NCBI RefSeq assembly: GCF_949628265.1
Contig: NC_088787.1
Span: 1,912,501-1,976,500, forward strand
Length of the DNA: 64,000 bases
Source: Cloeon dipterum
Taxonomy: Eukaryota; Arthropoda; Insecta; Ephemeroptera; Baetidae
Reading direction: 5' to 3'
The position numbers were made by a program, and so were the translations under genes. Below, piece by piece: positions 11,825 through 22,469 of the stretch; within the stretch, counting starts at the first letter, position 1, and the number at the start of each line of letters is the position of its first letter. The notes beneath the pieces were generated by a model. It saw only the letters and a program-made list of their open reading frames with translations, was not told the origin of the DNA and made no database searches.

Positions 11825-13592
11825 TTATTTGTATAGTTTTAAGATCTCGGCGAGATTGCGATCAACCCAACCGGACGGGCCATGAATTGATTTCGCGATT
11901 TTGACGAAACACAAGGAAACCGGCAGGAGCGACAGACTCAAGTCTTTTAAATCTGGAATAGTTGCGGACGCGATCTTCAAAATTGCCGCAATTTCCTTGA
12001 AAACCGGTTCTGATGTGGATTCACATATCTCCCAGTGTAGAGACTGCAACGATCCAAGAATCTTCTTTGCGATGATCAAATTTTTTATCACCTTTAGATA
12101 ATCAAGATGGTTATGTCGGCATTTTAGGCGTAATTTCTGCAGATTGGTAGCAGAAGCTAAAACGGTGGCCAGGCTTCCTTCAACAGAACTGCAATACGTA
12201 TTTTATTTACCAATAAAGACAAGAGAAAATCAAGTGGGATATTTTTACTCACCATACAGTATCGTCCCAAAATATTTCTGTAAGGTTGGGGAAGATTGCT
12301 TGTTCAGAGGGGGTTTCAGAGACTCCCACTGATGTCAGGAGGAGTACTTCCAACTTAGGACAGAGCTCAGAGATGCGGTGTAGATCGATTCTACTGAGAC
12401 CGTCACTATGTAGGGAGAGCCTTCGAATGTTAGCTCCGTATTGGAGCAACTCTGCATCAACTGATGCGTGAAGGTAAAAAAAGTGTAACATGAGAGTCTC
12501 AAGTGTAGTCGGCACCTGCAGTATCTGAGAATTGTTTGAAATCCTCTTGTCATAATCTATCTGCAAATCATAAAATGAATTTTAAATCAAAGAAATATAG
12601 AGAAAAGATAACAATATACCTCCAAGTGTTGGAGCATGGGGAATTCTGGAGGAGCAGGACAAAAAGAGTAGTTGTGTTCTTCGTGGTTGAAATATTTTCG
12701 TGTTCTTGGGAATTGGTCATCCTCGACGAAATCTTCCAAAGTGAGGCCCATTCTTTTGGGGTTATCAACTATGTCCAACTGTGGGAGAACCTTCCAAATG
12801 CTGCATCTTGTTTCATGCGTAAATTTTCCTACCAGTAGTCTGAGATGTCCAAATGAAGATTTGATTTGCTCCTCAGACATATTTTTGGTATAAAAATTGG
12901 TACAATTCACGCTAAAAACCTGCAGATTGGAAAGTTTTCCACACAACGGCGCATAATCCAAGTCAAAACAGAAGAATCCGACAATCTCTAAGATTCTTAA
13001 TTCCTTCAGAGAGCTTAATTGACCAATTAAATGTGTTAATGAATTAGATGTTTGAGGTATTTTCAAATGGAAAACGCTTGGAGCATCAATTGGCACCATC
13101 TTCAGAACCTGTAGAAAATCCTTTTGAATGGGAGTTAGCTATAGTTCTAAATTTTTATATTTGTTGCTCAACCTGGTTGAATATTTCTCGTGTAGGAAAG
13201 TATTTATTGTCAGGGTGAAATGTCATGAGGGCATCCAAATCAAGTTCTTTTGTTATGGTGTTCATCAAAACCAACACACACCGCTTCATGCTGTTGAATT
13301 CCTCGATGGTTATGGTTTGCCCAGGACGCCTTGTCCTCAGCAGCTCCTGCAGCACTTTGTCTCTCATATCTGGCGCTGAAATGGAAATTATTTGTCTCTC
13401 TAAATATCTCTTAAATTACTGAATTTAACGGAATTTCTATGTCATACACAATTTGGATTTGATGTAACTTCCATTTTGTTTTTGCGAGTATGCATCCAAG
13501 TTACTCATGACAGCTTCCATCGTCCAATCCTTCAACTGCTTTGATCGCCGCAACCGGAGTTTGGCTTTCCTTAAAAGGGTGGCGTTATTCAT
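11825..13592 (-). CDS. LRR-family protein 5 (502 aa, five exons)
   Basis: Model: complement(11825..12188, 12253..12560, 12620..13108, 13173..13375, 13448..13592); total 1509 nt with all phases consistent. It starts MNNATLLRKAKLRLRRSKQ, followed by SPDMRDKVLQELLRTRRPG. LRR cores: LRILEIVGFFCFDLDYAPL, IRRLSLHSDGLSRIDL, LEVLLLTSVGV, LQKLRLKCRHN. Exon 3 is 30 nt shorter than in genes 1 and 2, and the last exon is shortened near its end (ILKLYK). It shares the LKIASATIPDL stretch with gene 4. No targeting signal is visible. Function unknown; the absence of any catalytic motif argues for a binding or adaptor role. Confidence 0.85.
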
Positions 13593-13852
13593 ACTGTGTC
13601 CGACCTGCGGGGATCGATTCTGGTAAATTTATCATGAAATAAAATTTTCTTTATAGGTTTCACTATTTGAAATGTTAATGAAATTGCCAATTTATGAGAT
13701 TCTGGCCATGGCCGTTACAGATTCAATACTATAGCCAATTAATATTTGGTCTAGGAAATATTCTCAAATGTCTATGGATTGGAATAATTCAAAGCGAACC
13801 TGAGTTTAAGGCATTATCGACTGCATATTGGCTAAATACTTTCTAAACTCAC

Positions 13853-14160
13853 CTGATGTTGAGGTTTTGGCTAAGAAAAATCTTTTCTTGACTGCACCCT
13901 TCGACGTCCTAACGGTTTTTGGGTTTCGAAGAAAACAAACACTGCCTGCTTTATTGAGAAAAAACGATAAGCTCTCTCAGCCATGACTTTCAGAATTGAA
14001 TTTCCCCACCCTAAAAGCCCTGTAGAAAAATGGTATATGTGGTATCTGACGTCACTCGTTTTCGAATTAAGACATGGCTGCCAGGCCAATACTCTTGTAA
14101 CACCCCTTGAAGCAGTGCAACCAGCGCCTTCTGGTGTTCCCTGCCGAAATTACTTGACCG
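13853..14160 (-). promoter_or_regulatory. Leader exon and promoter module of LRR gene 5
   Basis: On the minus strand a leader exon ends at 13853 next to a GTGAG donor. The region upstream has TGACGTCA (14047-14054), the 'ccaggccaatactcttgtaa' segment shared with 15130-15160, and a diverged box (CAGCGCCTTCTGG, about 14123). Order and spacing follow the other family promoters. Confidence 0.5.
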
Positions 14161-14529
14161 GAGTGATTCAGGAAGCAGCGCAGGCGGGAATTTTAAATTT
14201 GAAATGCAGCAATCAGTCTAAGGACCAAAATCTTCTGCCTCTACTCCTACTCGCATCTTGTTAAATAATATAATTTTGTTTAATTATAGTCAGGACACTC
14301 AAAAATTAAAGCAATATTTATTTACTATAAAATCAATTTACAACAATTACAATTGACAACCTGAAATGATCCTAAATACCTGAATCTTTCAGGTTTTCTT
14401 AAAAACCTTCAGTTGCACACTCGTAGCCATAAATAGGAATTTAAGTGTTCGTAATTGTTTACAAATTCTCATCGAGACCATAAAATATTTCGAACTAAAC
14501 AAATTTTTAAATTTAATCGTACGTTTAAT

Positions 14530-14660
14530 AGTGTCGATGAGAAGGAGAAATAAACGATTGCTGTACCAGATAAAATTAGTGGCAATAAGTGTGTGGTCAT
14601 AAATTCACTCATTCACTGCTTTATTTGCTGTCAACGCTTTTTAAAGTGGCAGCTTTCCTT
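14530..14660 (+). other. Relic 3' flank of a lost LRR gene
   Basis: The sequence 'tgtcgatgagaaggagaaat' followed by 'accagataaaattagtggca' matches the 3' flank of LRR gene 6 (19327-19440), which has tgtcgatgagaagaagatgg and accagataaaattagtagca. No coding exon of the family precedes it, so an array member has probably been deleted here. The remaining DNA from 14270 to 15020 shows nothing else I can name. Confidence 0.45.
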
Positions 14661-15019
14661 AAAGTTGTGTTGATTTGCACGAAGAACGGTTTTAAGGAAT
14701 TAATGTTTAAAATAATTGCTTTTTTCCACTTGATTTATTAGATATACAATTCTTTTTATAACGAAATTCTTGCCATCAGCTGTGGATCAGGATTGCCAAC
14801 GTGACTTTACACTATTTTAGTTTCCAAAACTGACACCATTCACAGAGTGGCGGTAACATCACCGCTTTGAAAGATGACAAGGTGATAGGCTCCTGGTCAC
14901 TATTTGTTTTTATTTCTTTTGTTTAGACATAAAAGACGTCAGAGATGCCCTGGAGTTTTAAATCAGTCGTATTTCGTATTTGCTCTAACTATTTGGGCGT
15001 GATTTAATAAATAGAGGAT

Positions 15020-15240
15020 AAGCTCTAACCACCATGTATTTCAGGTATGTTTAGCCCCGTCCTCAACGCCCTGAGTATTCTAATTAATAGATTATCTGAC
15101 GTCAATGGATTTTAAGAATAAAGATAACATGTCAGCCAGGCCAATACACTTGTAACCTCCAAAAACTGAAGGATCAGCGCCACTTCATAGATTGTGATCA
15201 CTGCTGAACGTACTGAAATATTGAGTGCTACAACAAGCCG
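15020..15240 (-). promoter_or_regulatory. Orphan copy of the LRR-family promoter module
   Basis: This stretch has TGACGTCA (15097-15104), the 'aggccaatacacttgtaa' segment and CAGCGCCACTTCAT (about 15174), in the same order and orientation as the promoters of LRR genes 4 and 5. No minus-strand family gene follows on its left. It supports loss of a gene between 13.6 and 15 kb. Confidence 0.5.
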
Positions 15241-15413
15241 CTAGCAGATGGCGAGAATTTTTAAATCTTAAATGCGGGAAATGCAATATAAAAACATCTG
15301 GCACCTGAGATGAGACCAACGCAGTGTCTGCCAGGATATCGCATAGTTTGAACCCTGAGCTCTATAGGAGAAACCGAATCGGCAGATACCAATCATCAAA
15401 GTACAGTTTTGCA

Positions 15414-15690
15414 ATGCTGAATTCCAAAATGAATAAGTCATTTCCTAAGTCTACTTGGTACTGCACGTACTGTGATAGGAAGCTAGATGAAAAGCTCGCA
15501 GAAAAATATTTATGCGGGCAATGTCTTTCAGCCTGGTAAGTCTCTTGTTATCGCAGATATTATGCAATTAATTTTAATGTGAGTTTTATACAGGAGACAA
15601 AAACTCTCCAAGGCACGAATGGAAGGAGAGGAGAGTGCTAAAACTGACCCTGCAGCTCGGCGCCAGAAGCAGAGGTCACAGAAAATTTAA
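15414..15690 (+). CDS. Small CxxC..CxxC protein (72 aa, two exons), unknown
   Basis: Model: join(15414..15535, 15594..15690) with donor GTAAGT and acceptor ACAG. The start MLNSKMNKSF is the first ATG in frame, but the frame stays open upstream to about 15324 without an ATG, so the start may lie on an earlier exon. The protein has CTYC at residues 17-20 and CGQC at about 35-38, spaced like a small zinc ribbon, then a basic/acidic tail (KARMEGEESAKTDPAARRQK). I do not recognise a family. It could be a real small nucleic-acid-binding protein, or an exon fragment of a transposon or decayed gene. Confidence 0.4.
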
Positions 15691-16009
15691 AACATCCAAT
15701 CTAACTGGAATTCGAAGATGAGCCGCGCCGTGAAAATGCTATAGTAGTCGCCTAAAACATCTTCAAAAGAATAGTTGCAACAATTGTGAGGGGTGCGTCC
15801 GCAAATCTTCCATGAATGGCTAAATCGAAGATTTTTCTTTCATGAATAGCCCACTGAGTTTTGTGAGCATCGCGGAAATTTTCTGAGGCGTGTTCTTAAA
15901 AAACAATGGTTAGGCAGACGGCAGAAGACATAATCGAGGAACAAAGATTTTAAATTCGATTTAAAAAGGATAGTTTTCTTAATAAAACTTATAACATAGT
16001 CACGACTGA

Positions 16010-16738
16010 TGCTGAAGTAATGATGAGAAATAAAATATGTATACTTTTATTTGCAATAATTATCTAGCCATATGAAATTTAAATTATTAACATTGCATTA
16101 AAAATACGTGCTTGAGAAATAGTTTTTTAATTTTAAAAATTATTGGTTCCTGTTTACAGTTTAATTGCTAGTTATTTTGGAATTAAACAAAATAAACATA
16201 AATTTTGGTACCGAACAAAAGACAGTCTCGACTCAATTTAAATTTCCCGCGAGCTGCTCATGACGAAAATTGAGTAATTTCTGCAGTGATCACCCTCCAT
16301 GAAGTGGCGCTGATCTCACGGCTTTGAAAGGTTCTTGCTCGTAGTTTCTTATTCTAACACCGTTCACGGAGTGGCGCTATTCTCACTGCTCTGTTATGGT
16401 TGAATGTTTTTTAATATCGATAATACTTATCGACTATATCATTTCAAAATATTGCTAGCTAATGGGGCGGGTTACGGAACTGTTTTTTGGCTCGAGCTTG
16501 AAACACTGTACAATGATAGCCCTATGCCCAGCGTTGCCATTTTCTTTCAAGTTGGCGTTGCCGTAATCCACCCCAATGTGTGAAAAAAATATTGAATTGT
16601 CAGTATTTTAATCGATATTCAATACCGAATTGTAAGAGGAATTATATTTCAAAACACGTGTTTACTTCTAACTATATTGAAGTCGAGTGAAGCAAAGAAA
16701 AGACCATTGTATCTCTCAGCAAAATCCTCGAAATCAAG
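16010..16738 (+). promoter_or_regulatory. Promoter module and leader exon upstream of LRR gene 6
   Basis: It contains the boxes AGTGGCGCTGATCTCA (about 16302) and AGTGGCGCTATTCTCA (about 16371), an ATCGATA-rich segment, and a leader exon ending at 16738 (CTCGAAATCAAG, then GTGAGT). The first part (16010-16660) is also a direct repeat of 19490-20160. The part from 16260 on is the inverted copy of the LRR gene 2 promoter (5944-6380). LRR gene 6 thus carries a type-2 promoter in front of a type-1 coding sequence. Confidence 0.55.
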
Positions 16739-17089
16739 GTGAGTAAAGCAACCTACTGCGTATATTAGGAATTATTTAGTGGTCCGTTTGGTTTTAACGC
16801 CAAGAAATCGCTACTGCCGGCAAGATTCAGCAGGAATTCTTCAAATCTACCGCGATTTATTCTTATAGCACACGCATACATGTACTGTTTCTTGTCTGAA
16901 TTTCCATAGCAAGCGATTTTTCAATTCCTAACTTTATTTTAATCGTGCGAAATAATTTCAGCCTATGGTATAGTACGTGTCCTGCAGTCATATTTCGCAT
17001 CTTACAACGTTCGCGAATAGTGAAACTTTGATTAATATTTTTGTTACTGAAAAATAGTACAAAACAAACCTTCACAGGTCAGAGTCAAT

Positions 17090-17260
17090 ATGGATGACGC
17101 TACTCTTGTACGGATTACCAAAATCCGGTTGACGCGATTAAAGACGTTAAAGGATTGGGCAATGAAAGCTGTCCTAAGTAATTTCGATGTTTTCCAGAAA
17201 TGTGAAATATTTATCACAGTACAAGATTTAGGAGTTGAAAGTGTCGCAAAAATCACATAG
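17090..17260 (+). pseudogene. Orphan LRR-family first exon
   Basis: The frame starts MDDATLVRITKIRLTRLK and matches the first exon of LRR gene 2 (MDDATLVRNTKIRLTRSK) up to about 17188 (AVLSNFD). After that the sequence is unrelated and reaches a stop at 17258-17260. No exon 2 follows before the complete LRR gene 6 starts at 17499. It is the broken end of the inverted duplication of the gene 2 promoter and exon 1. If transcribed it could act as an alternative 5' exon of gene 6. Confidence 0.65.
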
Positions 17261-17498
17261 GTAAATATCGGTGATTACCGTTGATAATTGCCTCCTTGTA
17301 TGGTAAGAATATGACATATTCTGGTAAATTCCTGCACGTACGCGTATGTTTGTTTCGTGGCAAAGCCCAAAGTTTTATTTAAACAGGAAAGTGCGTTTTC
17401 GTCCTTTGACAGCAACATGCAGACTTTATTTGCACTGTATTAAAGTAAAAACCACAAAACCAATAAAATATAACCATTCCTCGCAGGTCGAGCACAGG

Positions 17499-19305
17499 AT
17501 GGAAGACGCCAATCTTGTATTGAAAACCAAATCCCGGTTGCTGGGATTAAAGAAGTTGAAGAATCTTACAATGCAAACTATCCTGAGTAACCTGGATGAA
17601 CTAATTATAAAACAAGGAGGGAATTATTTGCTAAAAAATTTGTGTATGTATTAATAGATTTCCGTTAAATTGATTAAAAGGCAAATGCTATAAATTTCAG
17701 CTCCAGAGCTGAGGGATGTCATGCTCCAGGAGCTGCAGCTGCTGAGGAGTAGCCCTGTTGAAACAAATGCCATGGACGTTTACGACAACAAGAAGCGCTC
17801 TTTGTGTGTTTTGATGAACACCAGGACCAAAATACTCGATTTGGATTACCTCATGTCTTTTTATCCAAGACAGTTAACTACCAAGGATGAGTTCTACCTG
17901 GTAAAATATCTCATAAACGCGTCAACCTCGATTGTGACTAGTCAAACGAATTTTCTATAGGTTCTCATGATGTTCTCGATTGCTGCTCCAAATGTCCAGC
18001 ACTTGAAAATAAACATAAAGAACCTCGTGGATTGTTTCAGCACGGATTTCACCCGAGAAGCGTGTATTCGTTATCTAAGTTTCCTGAAGAAATTAAGAAT
18101 CTTAGAGATCGTTGATGGCTCTCCTCAAAAAGTTGACGTTCCGCTGTTGTGCAAGAAACTTCCCGATTTGCGTGTACTTAGCGCGGGAGAGATAGATTTC
18201 GACATGAGCAAGATGTCCGAGGAAGAAATCAAAAACTCTTTTGGACACCTGGCACTGCTCGAATGTGGTTACTTGACGTGGGAAGCAGAGTTCCAGATTT
18301 GGAAGGTTCTGCCTAATTTGGACATCGTCCCGAACGTCGGAGGAAATGGACTCAATTTGGAAGATTTCGTTGAAGACGGAAATCCCCAAGCAAGACAGAG
18401 AAAATACCTCGATTTCGAGCCTTACTCTTTGAATTTTAATGTTTGTGCCGATGCAGATTTCTCCGGCATCAGACATTTGAAGGTAATTAATCATTTTTTG
18501 AATGTCTTTTTGTATTAAATTAATCTTATGAAATTCAGTTTATGTGTACCGAACGGAGCTGGAACAAGTTTGAAAAGATCCCGAAGGGGCCAATCACACT
18601 TGAGAGTCTGAGCCTTTTCTTACTGGACAATCCAAAACCAGTTGAAGACATTTTGCTCAAATTTGGAGCAAACCTTCGATGGCTTTCCATTAGCGGATCT
18701 GGTTTTCCAAGTGTTCAACTCAACCGAGTTTCTGAACTATGTCCCAAGTTGAAAGTACTCCAAATGAAATCATTGAAATTCAATGAAATCTCTCAACCAG
18801 CAAATTTCTCACATTTGGAAGAATTAGTTTGGGAAGACACATATGGGTATGTAGATTTTCAAAAGGTTTTTTTAATAAATATTTCATTGAAATTTATTAC
18901 AACAGGATCAGCCTAACCAACGTTTTGTCTGCTGCTCCAAACCTGCAGAAATTGAAGATCGACACCTGGATATACAATCTCCTAGATCTGCAACAGGTGA
19001 AATATTTGATAATCGAAAACAAGATCCTTTCCTCCTTGAGGTCTCTGCAATTGGAGATAAGTGCATCTTCATCAATACGAGTCTACAAGGAAATAACGGC
19101 ATTAGTGAAGAATGCGGCCGCGGTTCTCCCAGAGCTTGAAAACTTAAAATTGTCATACGAGTATTGCATCTTCAGTTCCAAGCTCTTTGCGGAATCAACG
19201 CCTTCAAGATATTTTGCGAAGTTTTTAGAAAACCGTGGCTTGTATGAAGCCATAAAAGAGGACACAAATCTTTTCGAGATATTGAAATCTTTTGAATTAA
19301 ACTAA
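17499..19305 (+). CDS. LRR-family protein 6 (524 aa, five exons)
   Basis: Model: join(17499..17643, 17701..17900, 17961..18482, 18539..18846, 18906..19305); total 1575 nt. It starts MEDANLVLKTKSRLLGLKK, followed by SPELRDVMLQELQLLRSSP. LRR cores: LRILEIVDGSPQKVDVPLL, LRWLSISGSGFPSVQL, LKVLQMKSLKF, LQKLKIDTWIYN. It is the inverted-duplicate partner of LRR gene 1, with near-identical stretches in exons 2 and 5 and in the 3' flank. A 12-bp 5' UTR segment follows an acceptor at 17485-17486. No signal peptide or membrane helix. Function unknown, as for its paralogues. Confidence 0.87.
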
Positions 19306-20215
19306 TTTTGAAAATTTACATTCAAGTGTGTCGATGAGAAGAAGATGGAAATGAGGGATTAGAATTAAATGTGTCATTCAATAAGGATTACTGGACCAGA
19401 TAAAATTAGTAGCAATAAATATGATCAAAAGACAAAAGTTCACTGTTTGCTTTTTTATTTTCCATCAAAGCTTTCTTTATAGATAACTCCGATGATCTGC
19501 GGCAGGGTAGGATATAAAATATGAATAATTTTTATTTGCAATAACCGGCAATAACTATCTAGCCATAAGAATCAATTTAAATTAATAACATAACATTAAA
19601 AATACGTGTATGAGAAAAGGTTTTTAATTTAAAATATTGTTGTTCCTATTTACACTTTAATTGCTAGTTATTTTGGAATGAAAACATAAATTTTGGTGTC
19701 GAACAAAAGACAGTCTCAACTAAATTTGAATTTCCCGCGAATCTTATTACATTGTCACCAGCTGCTCATGACGAAAATTGAATAAATTCTGCAGTGAACA
19801 CCCTCCATGAAGTGGCGCTGATCTCACTGCTTTGAAAGGTTCTTGCTCGTAGTTTCTTATTCTAAAACCGTTCACGGAGTGGCGCTATTCTCACTGCTCT
19901 GTTATGGTTAAATGTTTTGGAATATCGATAGTTATCGAGTATGTTATTTCAAAATATTGCCAGTTAATCAAGCGGGTTAGGGCAATATTTTTTGAAACAG
20001 TGTACAATGCAAGCCTTATGCCCAGCGTCGCCATTATCGTCCAAGTTTGCGTTGCCGTAATCCACCAGCGTTGTATGCAATTTAAAAAAAAGTATCGATA
20101 TAATTTTCAGTAACTAAATCGATATTATAACCAAATTTTATGAGGCATCATTTCAAAACACATGTGTTTTCGTCTAACCATTTGGTAGCCGAGTGAAGCA
20201 AAGAAGCACCAATTC
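19306..20215. repeat. Right arm of inverted duplication (3' flank of LRR gene 6 and next promoter)
   Basis: Together with 17499-19305, this block is the inverted copy of 1-2621. Landmarks such as 'gatgatctgcggcagggtag' at 19491 recur in reverse complement near 615-640. The 14.8 kb between the two arms holds LRR genes 2-5. The region contains no coding exon and ends in the promoter of LRR pseudogene 7. Confidence 0.7.
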
Positions 20216-20243
20216 ATCTCTCAGAAAAATCCTCGAAATCAAG
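19790..20243 (+). promoter_or_regulatory. Promoter module and leader exon of LRR pseudogene 7
   Basis: Boxes AGTGGCGCTGATCTCA (about 19808) and AGTGGCGCTATTCTCA (about 19878) are followed by an ATCGATA-rich part and a leader exon ending at 20243 (CTCGAAATCAAG, then GTGAGA). It is the best-preserved copy of the module. Confidence 0.5.
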
Positions 20244-20589
20244 GTGAGAAAAGCAACCTCCTGCGTATTTTAGGAACTATTTATTTAGTGTTCCGTTTGT
20301 TGAAATTGCCCAGAAATCGCTACTGCAGGAACAATTCAAATTTCCGGCGATTTGAGAATATCTTTTAGAACACGCACGTGGAGTGTTTGTTGTCTGCATT
20401 TTCATATCAAACAATTTCGTCAGTGAAAGCAATTTTTGAATCTTGCGAAGTGAATTCAGGCTATGATATAGTGACCTGCAGTCATATTTGGCACCTTATA
20501 ATTTGTGCGAATAATCGATCCCTTTGATAAATACATATTTCTGTTTTAGAGAAATAAAATGAAATCAATCTCCACAGGTTGGAAACGAA

Positions 20590-21796
20590 ATGGAAATCGC
20601 TGCACTAAAAAAGAAATCCAAGTTTCTGTTGCAAAAATCAAAGAAAATCAAGGATTTGGCGAGGAGAACTGTCATAAGGAACTTGTCTCGATACATTAAA
20701 GTAGAGGGAGTTAACTACATCCAATCCAAATTGTGTAAGCATACGGCATTTCGCAATATTAAGAACAAAGGAATAAAAAGAGTTTTCTGTTTCAGCCCCA
20801 GAGATGAGGGACGTCGTGCTGCAGGAGCTGCTCAGGACAAGGCGTCCTGGACAAATAGAAACAATTGAAGAGTTCATGAGCATCAAGCGGTCTGTGTTGG
20901 CTTTGATGAACACCAGGACAAAGAAACTTGATTTGGATGTCCTCATGTCTTTTTATCCTCGTGAGTGATCCTCGTGATCAAAATTCCGTGTACGAATTCA
21001 ACGAGGTAAAAAAGCAAGGAATAACACCCCGATTTCGTTTCTTGAAAAGGATTTCTTATAGGTCCTGATGATGGTCTCTATTGCTGCTCCCAACATCCGG
21101 CAATTGAAAATGAACATTACGGAGATCAAGCGAAGTTTCGCCAATAATGCTTATAAAAACGCGATTATGAGTCATCTAAAATCTCTGAAGGAATTAAGAA
21201 TCATACAGATAGACGGACACGCTTTTCGTCTGGAGGAGTTTCCCCTGTTTTGCAGAGAACTGTCCAATTTGCGGGCTCTTAGCGTGTCCTATTATGCCGA
21301 TGAGGACATGACTGAGGATGAAATCGTACAAACTTTTGGACATCTTAGTCTCCTCGAATATTGCACGTCGCGGACCACTAAAGAAAAGATTTGGAAAGTT
21401 CTACCGCATCTGGACATCGTCGGTGACGTCAGGAATTACGGTCTCACGTTGGAAGACTTTCTTGAGGACGACCAAGCTCCAAGAAAGCGAAAACTTTTTT
21501 CATATGACTGGAACTTGGACAAATCCACAAATATTGATCTCTCCAGCATCCGGCACCTAGAGGTATTTTCTCCTTCATTTAATTTCGTCAGTTTATTTCT
21601 AATAGTTTCAACTTTTAGACTAACCGATCCTCCGATTCGTGGATCAAAGATATGGAAACACTGAATGCTAGCACACTCGAGGGTCTGACCCTCAACCTGA
21701 TGGGGCCGGGAGATTCAATTGACCCTTTTTTGCTCAAGTATGGGTCAAACTTGCGAAAGCTCTTTTTGATTGGGAATTCAAATCCATCTCGGACAT
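20590..21796 (+). pseudogene. LRR-family pseudogene 7, frameshifted and 3'-truncated
   Basis: Exon 1 (20590-20734, MEIAALKKKSKFLLQKSK), exon 2 (from 20796, SPEMRDVVLQELLRTRRPG) and exon 3 (21062-21562) are recognisable with correct splice signals. In exon 2, just after MSFYPR, a 13-bp tandem duplication (gtgatcctcgtga, about 20962) shifts the frame and brings in stop codons. Removing it mentally restores the family pattern up to the donor. Exon 4 starts normally at about 21619 but breaks off at about 21796, after FLLKYGSNLRKLFLIGNS. There the sequence switches to the opposite strand of another family member. Exon 5 is missing. Confidence 0.75.
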
Positions 21797-22465
21797 TAGG
21801 TGCGCTAACGACAAGCAAGTTGGGAAGTTTTTCATAGAGCAGCGAAATATCCACAGAAGTGCCATCGCATCCAACGACCTTTAAGATTCTCAGGTCCTTC
21901 AGAGAGCTTTAATGATGTATGAACGTGTTTCGGATGAAACCATTGTTCAAACAATCTGCGAGGTCATCAAAGGCTACTATCAGCTGCCGGACGTTTGGAG
22001 CAGAAATTGTGACCACCCTGAGAACCTGTGGAAAATTCTTGTGATTAATCGGTCGTATCTTGCGGTTTATTTGTTATTCTACCTCGATGAATTCGAGTGG
22101 AGAATCAATATTGCAACGTTCAAATGACATGAGATGATGCAAATCAAGTTTTTTTGTCGCGGTGCTCATCAACACCAACGCAGTGTGCGTCATGCTGACT
22201 AAATCCTCTTCAGTTTTGACATCTTCACGACGTGTGCTCCTCTGCAGCTCCTGCAGCAGTTCATCCCTCAGCTCTGGCGCTGAAATTTAAAGCAATTATA
22301 TATACCTCTGTTTTTGGAATTCTACGCAATGCCAAATATACATACACAATTTGTTTTGGATGCATTTTCCTCTTTGAATATGCGTGAATGCATGCAAATT
22401 AGCCCGGATAGATTTCATCGCCCAGTCCTTGAACGACTTTGATCGGTTCAACCACCATGCACTTT
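21797..22465 (-). pseudogene. LRR-family pseudogene 8, fragment in opposite orientation
   Basis: On the minus strand, exon 1 is cut at its 5' end (WWLNRSKSFKDWAMKSI remains, the first ~12 codons are replaced). Exon 2 is complete (SPELRDELLQELQRSTRRE). Exon 3 begins VLRVVTISAPNVRQL and has one internal stop-like disruption (about 21910). It runs to DISLLYEKLPNLLVVSAPN and then collides with pseudogene 7 at about 21797. Exons 4 and 5 are absent. The junction lies inside exons of both copies, so it records an inversion or fold-back deletion. Confidence 0.7.
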
Positions 22466-22469
22466 GAGG

